Shown here in pieces: positions 42,755 through 51,305 of a DNA stretch of 64,000 bases. Below the pieces are notes generated by a model, which worked only from the letters and a program-made list of their open reading frames with translations, was not told where the DNA came from and searched no databases. The stretch's first letter is position 1, and every line of letters begins with the position of its first letter. Position numbers and translations under genes: made by a program. Source of the stretch: Stutzerimonas stutzeri (GTDB lineage Bacteria > Pseudomonadota > Gammaproteobacteria > Pseudomonadales > Pseudomonadaceae); contig NZ_JAMOIH010000010.1 of the NCBI RefSeq assembly GCF_024448955.1, positions 124,001 through 188,000 on the forward strand, written 5' to 3'.

Positions 42755-43696
42755 TTAGCCTGCCGCGCCTTGCGCTCCCATCGCCGTGTCGCCCAGCTGG
42801 CTGCGGCTGTCATCGAGCAACTCGTCCAGCGCCCTGCGATAGGCCTGCCGACCAAGACGCATGCTGTTGTTGTGGGTACCGCCCTCGATTAGCAGCAGGC
42901 GTTTGGGCTGCTGGGCGGCGTCATAGAGTGCTTCGCTGAAGCGTGCCGGCACGTATTGATCGGCCGTGCCGTGCACCACCAGCAGAGGCATGCCGACCTG
43001 GTCAATCTTGTCGATGGAATCGAACTTCTGCGAGAGAAGCCAACGGATTGGCCAGGACGTGTCGGCCACCTCGGTGGCGATGTCGGCCAGATTGGTGAAG
43101 GTGGACTCGATAATCAACGCGCGCGCGGCCGGAGCCTCGTCGTGGCGTTCGGCCTCGCGGCCAAGCTCGGCGGCGAGGTCCACGGCTACCGCTCCGCCCA
43201 ATGAATGGCCGTAGATCAGGCGCTTGTCAGCGTCGGGCTGAAGCGTTTTCAAGTGATCCCAGGCGATGCGCGCATCCTGGTAAACACTCGCTTCGGACGG
43301 CAGCTCGCCGAGGCTTTGGCCGAAGCCGCGGTAATCGATGGCCAGTATCGAAAAACCCAGCGAACGAAGCTGCTCGAGGCGAAACAGATGGCCGGTGAGA
43401 TTCCAGCGCGAGCCATGCAGATAGAGCACCGCGGGCGCGTCGGCGTGCTCGGCCGGCCACCACCAGGCGTGGATGTTCTGGCTGTCGCCGAAAGCAGGCG
43501 TGGTCAGCTCCAGCTCCTCGACGCCATTCGGCAAGCCGCGATACCAACTGGCGGTGCCGGGCTCGATGCGAAACACCAGCTCGCGCTCCTTCTGTTCGAG
43601 CATGGAGCAACCGACTGGCAGCAGGGCCAGCAGTACTGCCATGAGCAACGAGGCGAACGTTCGGGTTCGGGTGCGGAACAACGGGAATTTCGACAT
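42755..43696 (-). CDS. Lipoprotein alpha/beta hydrolase (BEM46/ABHD13-like)
   Basis: 313 residues. An N-terminal hydrophobic segment with a PVGC lipobox (LLMAVLLALLPVGCSML) suggests lipidation. The hydrolase domain shows VLYLHGSRWNLTGHLFRLEQLRSLGFSILAIDYRGFGQS, the nucleophile elbow GHSLGGAVA (Ser), VVHGTADQYVP (Asp) and IEGGTHNNS (His). This is the family of BEM46/YfhR/ABHD13-like serine hydrolases. It is transcribed on the same strand as the SDR lipoprotein, 156 bp upstream, so the two may share a unit. Confidence 0.87.
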   Translation of the reverse strand: MSKFPLFRTRTRTFASLLMAVLLALLPVGCSMLEQKERELVFRIEPGTASWYRGLPNGVEELELTTPAFGDSQNIHAWWWPAEHADAPAVLYLHGSRWNLTGHLFRLEQLRSLGFSILAIDYRGFGQSLGELPSEASVYQDARIAWDHLKTLQPDADKRLIYGHSLGGAVAVDLAAELGREAERHDEAPAARALIIESTFTNLADIATEVADTSWPIRWLLSQKFDSIDKIDQVGMPLLVVHGTADQYVPARFSEALYDAAQQPKRLLLIEGGTHNNSMRLGRQAYRRALDELLDDSRSQLGDTAMGAQGAAG

Positions 43697-43831
43697 AACG
43701 GCTCAGGTTCCTCCTGCTGAGCCGGCATTGAGCGTGCGGTCTGCCGGCTGCGCAAGCGGCGGGCGACAAGAAGTCTTTACCGCAGATTACGGCGCCGTTC
43801 GGGTTGATCGCCGTGCCAGTGATTTGGCCGC

Positions 43832-45055
43832 TCAGTCACAGGCCGCTGCCACGCCAGCACCATGTGCGGGTTCGTTCCGTGCCGTCCAGGCCCACCAGAA
43901 CACCAGCAAACCGGCCGCTCCGGTCGCCGCGCCGATGTAGCCAGTCGAGGTCCAGCCGAGACCAGCGCTGATGGCCAACCCGCCAAGCCAGGGACCGAGC
44001 GCGTTGGCGATGTTGAAAGCGGCATGGTTGGAGGCCGCAGCGAGCGTCTGCGCATCGGCGGCGACGTCCATCAGATGCGTCTGCAGAGCTGGCGACAGAG
44101 AAACCATGGTGCCCACCGCGAAGGCCGCCGGCAGGATGGTCCACAGCGAGTGCGTGGCGAAGGGGAAGACCAGCAGCACCGCGATACTCCAGAGCAGCAA
44201 CAAGGGAATCGCCTTGAAGCGCAACCGATCGAACAGCCAGCCGCCAAACAGGTTGCCGATGATTCCACCCAGGCCAAAGGCGGCCAGGCCCACGGGAATC
44301 CAGTTTTCGCTGACGCCGGTGACCTCCAGCAGCGTCGGTGCCAGGTAGGCGAATACGCAGAACATCCCGGCAAACCCGACGGAGCTGATCGCCAGCGCCA
44401 GCCAGACCTGCTTGCGGTTGAAATCACGCAGCTCGCGCATCGGGTTGTTGCGTGGCTCGCTGCGGTCGAGCGGAAGGAAAATCGCCACAAGCAGCACCGT
44501 CAGCAGCGCGATCAGTCCCACCAACCCGAATGCCCAACGCCAGCTGAGCCATTGCCCGAGCCAGGTGGCGATGGGGTTGCCGATCAGCATGGCGATGGTC
44601 AGGCCCGCCAGTACGCGGCTGACTGCCTTGGCGCGCTGATCTGGCGCCACCATCGATGCGGCAACCAGCATGGCCACGCCGAAGTAGGCACCGTGAGGCA
44701 GGCCGGCGATGAAGCGGAACAGCAACAGGGAGTGATAGTCCGGCGCCACGGCACTGGCGAAGTTACCCAGCGCGAAAAAGCCCATCAGCAACAGCAGCAG
44801 ATGCCGACGAAACAGCCGCGAGCCGAGAATCGCCAGCAGCGGCGCGCCGACCACCACGCCCAGCGCATAGGTGCTGATCACGTGGCCGACCTGCGGCTCG
44901 CTGATGCCGAGGCCCAGTGCGACGTTGGGCATCAGCCCCATGATGGCGAACTCGCCGGTACCGATGGCGAACCCGCCCATGGCCAGCGCCAGTTCGATCA
45001 GCAGGATGGCGCGCGGCGAAAAGCGCTGCGTCGACGGATTGGCGTGCGCCGTCAT
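43832..45055 (-). CDS. MFS transporter, DHA1 (AraJ/PbuE-like) family
   Basis: 407 residues with twelve transmembrane helices. The N-terminal region LIELALAMGGFAIGTGEFAIMGLMPNVALGLGISEPQVGHVISTYALGVVVGAPLLAILGSRL with RRHLLLLLMG is the DHA1 motif A/B area. GLPHGAYFGVAMLVAASMV is another DHA1 signature. These are usually drug, arabinose or purine efflux carriers. The substrate cannot be inferred. Single gene. Confidence 0.9.
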   Translation of the reverse strand: MTAHANPSTQRFSPRAILLIELALAMGGFAIGTGEFAIMGLMPNVALGLGISEPQVGHVISTYALGVVVGAPLLAILGSRLFRRHLLLLLMGFFALGNFASAVAPDYHSLLLFRFIAGLPHGAYFGVAMLVAASMVAPDQRAKAVSRVLAGLTIAMLIGNPIATWLGQWLSWRWAFGLVGLIALLTVLLVAIFLPLDRSEPRNNPMRELRDFNRKQVWLALAISSVGFAGMFCVFAYLAPTLLEVTGVSENWIPVGLAAFGLGGIIGNLFGGWLFDRLRFKAIPLLLLWSIAVLLVFPFATHSLWTILPAAFAVGTMVSLSPALQTHLMDVAADAQTLAAASNHAAFNIANALGPWLGGLAISAGLGWTSTGYIGAATGAAGLLVFWWAWTARNEPAHGAGVAAACD

Positions 45056-45229
45056 GGTTGGCCTCGGACGTTTTGGGGAAGCGCGGGATTATCCCGATAA
45101 GGCGGCCGGAAGGGCAGTGCTACCGGCGTTCGATTCAGAACACAGAGATCGAGCGGCGGCGTGATGGTTCAACGGCGCGCCACGGTTCGTCGTTCCGGCG
45201 ACCCGCGGGGAGCATGAATACCCGTGTCG

Positions 45230-45754
45230 TCAGCTGTTGAGTTTGCTCAGCAGCGCGTGGGTATCGACGGCACCCATCAGCGCCGCGGCCGCGAGTGGCG
45301 TGGCGCCGTTGTTGTCGGGGGCGTGAGGGTTGGCGCCCTGGGCAATCAGGTACTCGACGATCTCGGTGCGGTTGAACATGGCGGCCATCATCAAGGCGGT
45401 CTTGCCATCGGGCGATGCGCCCTCGACGTCTGCGCCATGTTCGAGCAACAGCTTGATCATCGCCAGATCGCCCTTGAAGGCCGCGCCTGCCAAGGGTGTC
45501 TGGCCCTTGTCGTTGCGCAATTGAGGATCGGCTCCGTTCTCCAACAGTACGCGTGCCGCATCGCGATGCCCGTGATAGGCGGCGAGCATCAACAGGCTGT
45601 CGCCGTTGTGGTTGCGAATGTTCGATGGCAGGCCCCGGCCGAGCAGGTCGGCGAGGCGCGCGGCGTCTCCTTGACGGGTGCTGTCGAACACTTGCTCGGC
45701 GAAGGCGAGGGCGGCGTCGTCCAGTTGGGGCTTGGGTTTGTCGGCTTGGCTCAT
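45230..45754 (-). CDS. Ankyrin-repeat protein
   Basis: 174 residues from the ATG at 45754 (GAGGA upstream). At least four ankyrin repeats follow residue 45: NGDSLLMLAAYHGHRDAARVLLENGADPQ, KGQTPLAGAAFKGDLAMIKLLLEHGADVE, GKTALMMAAMFNRTEIVEYLIAQGANPH and NGATPLAAAALMGAVDTHALL. No signal peptide. Such AnkB-type proteins sit beside catalases in other pseudomonads; here it follows, by 129 bp, the gene of a peroxidase-like diheme cytochrome on the same strand. Probably a protein-protein adaptor. Confidence 0.9.
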   Translation of the reverse strand: MSQADKPKPQLDDAALAFAEQVFDSTRQGDAARLADLLGRGLPSNIRNHNGDSLLMLAAYHGHRDAARVLLENGADPQLRNDKGQTPLAGAAFKGDLAMIKLLLEHGADVEGASPDGKTALMMAAMFNRTEIVEYLIAQGANPHAPDNNGATPLAAAALMGAVDTHALLSKLNS

Positions 45755-45883
45755 GCTGGCTCCTCGAATGGTGTGCGGCCGCCGGCCTGGATCGGCCAGC
45801 GGTCGCCATTGTGCCAAGCGCCACGCCGGTTGGCGTGCTTGCATCGGCTATCCGGCGCATAGACCGGTTTTATCGATGGGTGT

Positions 45884-47278
45884 TCAAAGGGTGCGCAGGA
45901 ACGCCACCAGATCGGCCTTCTCGTCTTGGTTCAGACCGCGTTGCAGCACCAGATTGAAGAACTCCACCGTATCGTCCAGCGTCAGCAGGCGCCCATCGTG
46001 CAGGTACGGCGGCGAATCCTTGATGCCGCGCAGCGGGAAGGTCTTGATCGGTCCGTCGCCCACCGCCATCACCCCGTTGTATTCCTGCGGTTCGTAAAAG
46101 CGCTCGGTCTGCAGGTTATGCATCAGATGGTCGGTGTAGTAGGGCGGCACATGACAGCCAGCGCAGGCGCCCTTGCCGTGGAATATCTGCTCGCCACGCA
46201 GTTCCTGCTCGCTGGCCTTGGCCGGATCGAGACGGCCTTCGACGTTGAGTTTAGGTGCCGGCGGGAAGTCGAGCAGGGCCTGGAACTCACCCATGAAATG
46301 CACCTGGCTGCCGCGCTCGAGCACGTTCACGCCTTTCTTCGCAGCCATGACGATATCGCCGTCGAAGTAGGCCGCGCGCTGCTCGAACTCGGTGAAATCC
46401 TCCACGGTCTTCAGCGCCCGCTGCGAGCCGAAGATTTGCTGGACGTTCACGCCGCGCAGGGTCGGGGTGTCGATGCGGTGGCGGAATTCCTGTGGCCGAA
46501 CATCGCCCGCCAGGTGGGTGGAGGCGTTGGTGTGACCGTTGGCGTGGCAATCGAAGCAGGCGACGCCCGTGTGCGGGTGCTCGCTGCGACGGTCGTCGGT
46601 GGCGTTGAATTGTTGTTGCGGAAAGGTCGTGACCAGCAGCCGCAGGCCTTCCAGCTGCTTGGGATTGAGAACTCCGTTGAACATCTCGAAGTAGTTGCGG
46701 ATGTTCACCAGCTTGCCCTGGGACACATCTCCCAGATCCGGCCGAGTAGTGAGGTAGATCGGTGCCGGGAACTCCGGCAGGAAATGATCCGGCAGATCGA
46801 AATCCAGATCGAAGCGGGTGAGGTCTCGGCCTTCGATTTCATTGACCTCATCGATATGGAACTGCGGGAAAACCATGCCGCCTTCGGGATGGTTGGGATG
46901 CGGCAGAGGCATGAAGCCGGCCGGAAAGCGTTTCTGCTGGCGAATCTGCTCGGGGCTGAGCTTGGCCAGTTCTTCCCAGCTGCCGTCCGCCAGCTTGACC
47001 CGCACGCCAGTCTGGATCGGCTTGCCGCGAGCCATGGTGATCTCATCGTCGGGCGTGTCGCTGAGGTCGTAGCGCTGCTCGAGCAGGCTCATGTGGGTTT
47101 CGCGGATGGCCGGTTTTTCGGCCTTCATGCGCCGCATGATCGAGTCGAAGTGCTCGGTGATCCTCACCGGGTTGTAGCTGGACGGCTTTTCGCCCTCGGC
47201 CCCATGTACTACGCAAGGCAGAACGAGAGTGGCGCCGAGCACAATGGCCAGGCGCCAGGGAACGCTGCAGGTTTTCAT
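45884..47278 (-). CDS. Diheme cytochrome c, MauG/CcpA-like peroxidase family
   Basis: 464 residues from the ATG at 47278 (GAGGA upstream). Signal peptide ending near VVHGAEG. Two haem-binding motifs: CFDCH at about residue 241 and CAGCH at about 371, with the typical peroxidase-family spacing of domains. Other landmarks are TPTLRGVNVQQIFG, FPLRGIKDSPPYLHDGRLLTLDDTVEFFN (the haem-adjacent loop) and QDEKADLVAFLRTL at the end. The N-terminal 220 residues are longer than in CcpA. It may reduce peroxide in the periplasm or oxidise a partner as MauG does; the exact role is unknown. Confidence 0.87.
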   Translation of the reverse strand: MKTCSVPWRLAIVLGATLVLPCVVHGAEGEKPSSYNPVRITEHFDSIMRRMKAEKPAIRETHMSLLEQRYDLSDTPDDEITMARGKPIQTGVRVKLADGSWEELAKLSPEQIRQQKRFPAGFMPLPHPNHPEGGMVFPQFHIDEVNEIEGRDLTRFDLDFDLPDHFLPEFPAPIYLTTRPDLGDVSQGKLVNIRNYFEMFNGVLNPKQLEGLRLLVTTFPQQQFNATDDRRSEHPHTGVACFDCHANGHTNASTHLAGDVRPQEFRHRIDTPTLRGVNVQQIFGSQRALKTVEDFTEFEQRAAYFDGDIVMAAKKGVNVLERGSQVHFMGEFQALLDFPPAPKLNVEGRLDPAKASEQELRGEQIFHGKGACAGCHVPPYYTDHLMHNLQTERFYEPQEYNGVMAVGDGPIKTFPLRGIKDSPPYLHDGRLLTLDDTVEFFNLVLQRGLNQDEKADLVAFLRTL

Positions 47279-47572
47279 TATTGTTTTCCTCACGGGCTGG
47301 TAGGTACTAAAGGCCTAGAAGCGAATCGCAGCATGGGAAAATAGGCTCAGGCTATCGCGCCGATAGTCTCTTCGCTATATAGCAGTCATTTATCCGCCCA
47401 GCGCACGGCTGCCGTGAACAAGCGCATTTTCGATAGCGCGTTGCCTTATAGCCGGATTAAGGAAAATCGCCGCTTTTATGTAAAAACGATCCAAGTCGAA
47501 GGTGCCGTAACGGATCTGTCGAAGCCGGGTGGCTGTGGCAATATTCCGCTCCCGCTGAAGCGAATGCCGCAC

Positions 47573-47785
47573 ATGAAACCCGAAGACCTCGAACGCTTGG
47601 TGACCCAGACCATGCCCTACGGCAAGTACAAGGGGCGATTGATCGCCGACCTGCCGGGCAACTACCTCAACTGGTTCGCCAGGGTGGGTTTCCCGCCAGG
47701 AGAGATCGGCCAGTTGCTGGCGCTGATGCAGGAGATCGATCACAACGGCCTGTCGCCGCTGCTCGATCCGCTACGCCGACGCTAA
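47573..47785 (+). CDS. DUF3820 protein
   Basis: 70 residues from the ATG at 47573; an ATG at 47564 is also possible, and the frame extends upstream to 47414 without similarity. It is almost entirely the DUF3820 domain: TMPYGKYKGRLIADLPGNYLNWFARVGFPPGEIGQLLALMQEIDHNGL. Homologues have been annotated as quorum-sensing-regulated virulence factors, but the biochemical role is unclear; the domain occurs with nucleases. A repeat pair starts 4 bp after the stop. Confidence 0.85.
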   Translation: MKPEDLERLVTQTMPYGKYKGRLIADLPGNYLNWFARVGFPPGEIGQLLALMQEIDHNGLSPLLDPLRRR

Positions 47786-47788
47786 ACC

Positions 47789-47880
47789 CGTAGAGCCGAA
47801 TTTATTCGGCCGGTTCTGCTGAGGGCCGATAGATAGAAAGCGGCATCCCGTTCCACCAAGGCCGAGCAAGTTCGGCCCTA
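47789..47880. repeat. REP-like inverted pair (family D)
   Basis: The left arm 47789-47810 (GTAGAGCCGAATTTATTCGG...) and right arm 47859-47880 (GGCCGAGCAAGTTCGGCCCT...) are related in inverse orientation. The same palindrome core GCCGAATAAATTCGGC is found at 57467-57482. Confidence 0.8.
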
Positions 47881-47892
47881 CGGTGTTATGAG

Positions 47893-48423
47893 TTATTCGC
47901 CGAGTTCCGCCTGCAGCGCAGCCAACGCAGGCGTGGCGTAGAGGCCGACTTCCACTGCCAGCGCCATCACCCGCTCGACGTCACAGCTATAAACCAGCAC
48001 CGCTTGCAACTCGTCATCCAGCGGTTCGCTGAAGTCCACCAGTACGTAGCCGCCCTTCTCGGGGTAGAGCGCGCCGAGTTGCGTCTGGATGCGGTTGAGC
48101 GCCTTCAAGGGCTCGGTCTTGGCCAGCTGTTTGGGTTGCAGCACGAAGTTGACGCTCTCGCCGAACGAGGCGCGAATCTGCTCGAACAATGCCTGATAGT
48201 CGTCGGCCTGGAACAGCACCGTGTCCGGCAGGCTGCCGACGACGACCCATTCGCCCAGTGGAATGGGGAAGTCGTCGTCGTAGTTGATATCCGGATTGGC
48301 CTGCAGAAAGCCCTGGGGATCGGCATAGGCCTGCGCGGCTTCGTCGGCGACGCGGTTGATTTCCTCATCGCTCATGCAGCCGGAACTGATCAGGCGGATC
48401 AATTCGGCGAGTGGGTCTTTCAT
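47893..48423 (-). CDS. Cytoplasmic protein of unknown function
   Basis: 176 residues from the ATG at 48423 (AGGAC upstream). It starts MKDPLAELIRLISSGCMSDEEINRVADEAAQAYADPQGFLQANPDINYDDDFPIPLGEWVVVGSLPDTVLFQADDYQALFEQIRASFG. Two alpha/beta-type halves; no signal, no membrane segment. Domain not recognised. It is divergent from the ketoacyl synthase gene, with 298 bp between. Confidence 0.75.
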   Translation of the reverse strand: MKDPLAELIRLISSGCMSDEEINRVADEAAQAYADPQGFLQANPDINYDDDFPIPLGEWVVVGSLPDTVLFQADDYQALFEQIRASFGESVNFVLQPKQLAKTEPLKALNRIQTQLGALYPEKGGYVLVDFSEPLDDELQAVLVYSCDVERVMALAVEVGLYATPALAALQAELGE

Positions 48424-48721
48424 CGGACAGTCCTGGCTTGTTGGGCGCGCAAGAATAACGTAAGCCGGTTGCGGCCGGCAGCAACCGCCCTGATGAGCGA
48501 TATGGAGCGGCACCGGGGGCCGACAGCGTGGCCTGCGCTACGATTGCTGACCTGTGATCTGCTTGTACGCTTTTCAACGCGCGGCTGCAGCTTCTGCCAG
48601 GTTTTCGTGCACAATAGCCGCCATATAAAACAGATGCGGGATGACGCTAGCGATCGGCGCTGCCGGCATCGCTCTGTTCCTACGCCAGACAACGATCAGC
48701 CAATATTCAAGAGGAACGACT

Positions 48722-49843
48722 GTGCATAACGTCGTCATCAGCGGTACCGGCCTTTATACCCCTGCCCAGAGCATTTCCAACGACGAGCTGGTGGAGTCCT
48801 TTAACACCTACTCGCTCCGCTTCAATACCGAGCATGCCGCTGCCATCGAAGCTGGTGAAGTGCAACCGATGCCCGAATCCAGCTCGGCCTTCATCGAGAA
48901 GGCGTCCGGTATCAAGAGCCGTTTCGTGACCGACAAGGCCGGCATCCTCGATCCCGACCGCATGGTTCCGCGTATTCCCGAGCGCAGTAATGACGAGTGG
49001 TCAATTCTTTGCGAAATGTCGGTGAAAGCCGCCGAAGAGGCACTGGCCAGAGCTGGCAAAACTGCTGCGGATATCGACGGGGTGATCGTGGCGTGCTCCA
49101 ACCTGCAGCGTGCCTACCCGGCTGTTGCCATCGAAGTGCAGGCGGCACTGGGCATCAAGGGCTTCGGCTTCGACATGAACGTGGCCTGTTCCTCGGCCAC
49201 CTTCGGTATCCAGAACGCCGCCAACGCGGTGCAACTGGGCCAGGCGCGGGCGGTGTTGATGGTCAACCCGGAAATCTGCACCGGCCACATGAACTTCCGC
49301 GATCGCGACAGCCACTTCATTTTCGGCGACGCCTGCACCGCAGTGATCGTCGAGCGTGCCGACCTGGCGACCTCCAAGCATCAGTGGGATGTCATCAGCA
49401 CCAAACTGGTGACCGAATTCTCCAACAACATCCGCAACAACTTCGGCTTCCTCAACCGCACCGCCGAGGAATACATGACAAACCCGGACAAGCTGTTCGT
49501 CCAGGAAGGTCGCAAGGTGTTCAAGGAAGTCTGCCCGATGGTGGCCGAGCTGATTGGCGAGCACCTTAAGGAAAACGATATTGAGGTCGGCTCGGTCAAG
49601 CGCTTCTGGCTGCATCAGGCCAACCTCAACATGAACCACCTGATCGTGCGCAAGCTGCTGGGTCGCGACGCCAGCGCGGAAGAGGCACCGGTGATTCTCG
49701 ATACCTATGCCAACACCAGTTCGGCCGGCTCGGTGATTGCCTTCCACAAGCATCAGGACGACCTGCCGGCTGGCAGCCTTGGTGTGCTCAGCTCTTTCGG
49801 TGCCGGTTATTCCATTGGTAGCGTGATCCTGCGTAAGCGCTGA
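48722..49843 (+). CDS. Beta-ketoacyl-ACP synthase III-family enzyme (PA3286-like)
   Basis: 373 residues from a GTG at 48722 with AGAGGA 7 nt upstream. KAS III catalytic triad: C156 in VACSSATFG, H298 in WLHQANLNMN and N331 in YANTSSAGS. The insertion at residues 30-60 and overall sequence resemble PA3286 of P. aeruginosa, a KAS III paralogue that diverts octanoyl-CoA from beta-oxidation into fatty acid synthesis; that role is by similarity only. It is not inside a fab cluster, in line with an auxiliary function. Confidence 0.9.
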   Translation: MHNVVISGTGLYTPAQSISNDELVESFNTYSLRFNTEHAAAIEAGEVQPMPESSSAFIEKASGIKSRFVTDKAGILDPDRMVPRIPERSNDEWSILCEMSVKAAEEALARAGKTAADIDGVIVACSNLQRAYPAVAIEVQAALGIKGFGFDMNVACSSATFGIQNAANAVQLGQARAVLMVNPEICTGHMNFRDRDSHFIFGDACTAVIVERADLATSKHQWDVISTKLVTEFSNNIRNNFGFLNRTAEEYMTNPDKLFVQEGRKVFKEVCPMVAELIGEHLKENDIEVGSVKRFWLHQANLNMNHLIVRKLLGRDASAEEAPVILDTYANTSSAGSVIAFHKHQDDLPAGSLGVLSSFGAGYSIGSVILRKR

Positions 49844-49965
49844 TCCCCGTGTTCGCTGCCTCTCGATCCGGGAGGCGGCGGGCAGCATTTCCCTTCTCGT
49901 CTGCTTTCAGCGGTTCGCTTGAAGCGCTCTGCAATGCCCATTGCAGAAAGTTCCCACAACTTTGA

Positions 49966-50010
49966 ACTGTCATATTGCGGCAAATCTTCTGTCACATCGG
50001 CTTCCCATAA
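49966..50010 (+). promoter_or_regulatory. Pho-box-like promoter of the porin gene
   Basis: CTGTCAT (49966-49972), CGGCAAA (49977-49983) and CTGTCAC (49988-49994) are spaced 11 bp apart, as in PhoB-bound boxes; the two outer copies match the CTGTCA half-site exactly and the middle one poorly. A -10-like CATAAT lies at 50005-50010, 10 bp downstream, the usual Pho-promoter geometry. The porin ATG is 71 bp further. Confidence 0.6.
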
Positions 50011-50081
50011 TCGCCTCCGTCGAACAAGACGACGTCATGTCACTCGCAGGACGACGTTTCATAACCGAAGGAGCTTTTCCG

Positions 50082-51149
50082 ATGAAGAAGAAGTTGATTG
50101 CGATTGCTGTTGGTGCTGCGATGGCGGTGCCTGTTGTAGCAATGGCCGATGTTAATTTCTATGGCCGTGCGCATGTGTCGGTGGATTACCTGGATGATGG
50201 CGCCGATTATTCCGAAACCAACTTGTCGAGCAACTCTTCGCGCCTGGGTTTCAAGGGCGATCATCAGATCAACCCGGATCTGAATGCTTTCTTTCAGATT
50301 GAACAGCAAATCAACTTTACTACCGGCAGCAGCGATAGCGGCAGCACAAGTTTCGCTACCCGCGACACCTTTGTCGGTCTGGGCGGCAACTTCGGTGCGG
50401 TACAGCTCGGTCGTTTCGACAGCCCATTCAAGGTCGCCCGTGGTCCTGCCAACCTGTTCGGTGACCAGGTCGGTGACATGCGCAACCTGACTCGTTTCGG
50501 CAATGGCCGCTTCGACGAGCGTTATGACAACACCATTCAGTACACCACGCCAACCATGGGCGGTTTCAACGCCAAGCTGGCCTACTCGATGTATGAAGGC
50601 CAGTGGGCTGTTGAAGATACAGACAGCGATGCCATCAGCATGTCGCTGAACTACGCCGGCGGCCCGCTGGAGGCCTCCCTGGCATACGAGAAGGTCGAGG
50701 AAGATCAGGAGCGCGGCGAGCGTGACGGTATCCGTGCCGCTGCCGCCTACAAGCTGACCGATGCCTTCAAACTGGTGGGCTTCTATCAAACCGTTGATCA
50801 CGACTCCCCGATTGAAGCCAGCCGCGATGCGTGGTCTTCCGACGTCTATGGTCTGGGTGGCGAATACGCAATTGCCAAGAACACCGCTCTGAAAGCCATG
50901 TGGATGACCCGCGATTCCGACGCTGACGATGCTGATGCCGATATGTGGGTAGTAGGTGTTGAGCACAAACTGGACAAGGCTGTTCGTGTCTATGCCAACT
51001 ATGCTGTCCTGGATAACGATGACAACTCCGCACAAGTTCCATGGGAACAGGCCCGTTCGGCAAATGTGCGTAATAACGCAGCACTTGGCGTGGCTGCAGC
51101 GGGTGAAAAGGCTTCCGGTCTCTCTGTAGGTCTGCGCTACGACTTCTAA
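50082..51149 (+). CDS. Gram-negative porin (Porin_4/OmpC-like family)
   Basis: 355 residues from the ATG at 50082, with AAGGAG upstream. The signal peptide (MKKKLIAIAVGAAMAVPVVAMA) is cut before DVNFYGRAHVSVDYL. The mature protein is a 16-strand-type barrel with PFAM Porin_4 traits: SSRLGFKGDHQINPDLNAFFQIEQQ, GLGGNFGAVQLGRFDSPFK, and a terminal aromatic GLSVGLRYDF. Acidic loops (e.g. DSDADDADADMW) suggest possible cation selectivity. It is flanked by a promoter resembling a Pho box and a strong terminator, so it is monocistronic. Confidence 0.92.
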   Translation: MKKKLIAIAVGAAMAVPVVAMADVNFYGRAHVSVDYLDDGADYSETNLSSNSSRLGFKGDHQINPDLNAFFQIEQQINFTTGSSDSGSTSFATRDTFVGLGGNFGAVQLGRFDSPFKVARGPANLFGDQVGDMRNLTRFGNGRFDERYDNTIQYTTPTMGGFNAKLAYSMYEGQWAVEDTDSDAISMSLNYAGGPLEASLAYEKVEEDQERGERDGIRAAAAYKLTDAFKLVGFYQTVDHDSPIEASRDAWSSDVYGLGGEYAIAKNTALKAMWMTRDSDADDADADMWVVGVEHKLDKAVRVYANYAVLDNDDNSAQVPWEQARSANVRNNAALGVAAAGEKASGLSVGLRYDF

Positions 51150-51175
51150 TTACGCTTCGCGGAATTAATAAAAAA

Positions 51176-51216
51176 CAAACCGGGCTGCTCCTAGAGGACA
51201 GCCCGGTTTGTCATTT
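51176..51216 (+). terminator. Terminator after the porin gene
   Basis: A perfect 12-bp stem (CAAACCGGGCTG / CAGCCCGGTTTG) with an 11-nt loop, then TCATTT. A-rich flank on the left makes it work on both strands. Confidence 0.88.
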
Positions 51217-51305
51217 AAATGAAATTTTTCAGTCTTATTATCGTTTCCAGAGTGTCATCTAACCCTTACGCCAATAGTTGGCGAAACCTTGCACTAGGAG
51301 TTTTC

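Noticed and set aside
43862..45100. Long plus-strand frame opposite the MFS gene (412 residues)
   Set aside because: Rich in Gln, Arg and His as expected from the complement of a membrane protein; the minus strand has twelve convincing helices.
45926..47344. Long plus-strand frame opposite the diheme cytochrome gene (472 residues)
   Set aside because: The minus strand carries CXXCH motifs and a signal peptide; the plus frame has no domain and no ribosome site.
49847..49905. Hairpin after the ketoacyl synthase gene as a terminator
   Set aside because: The CTGCC...GGCAG pairing is broken by mismatches and has no T-run; too weak to call.
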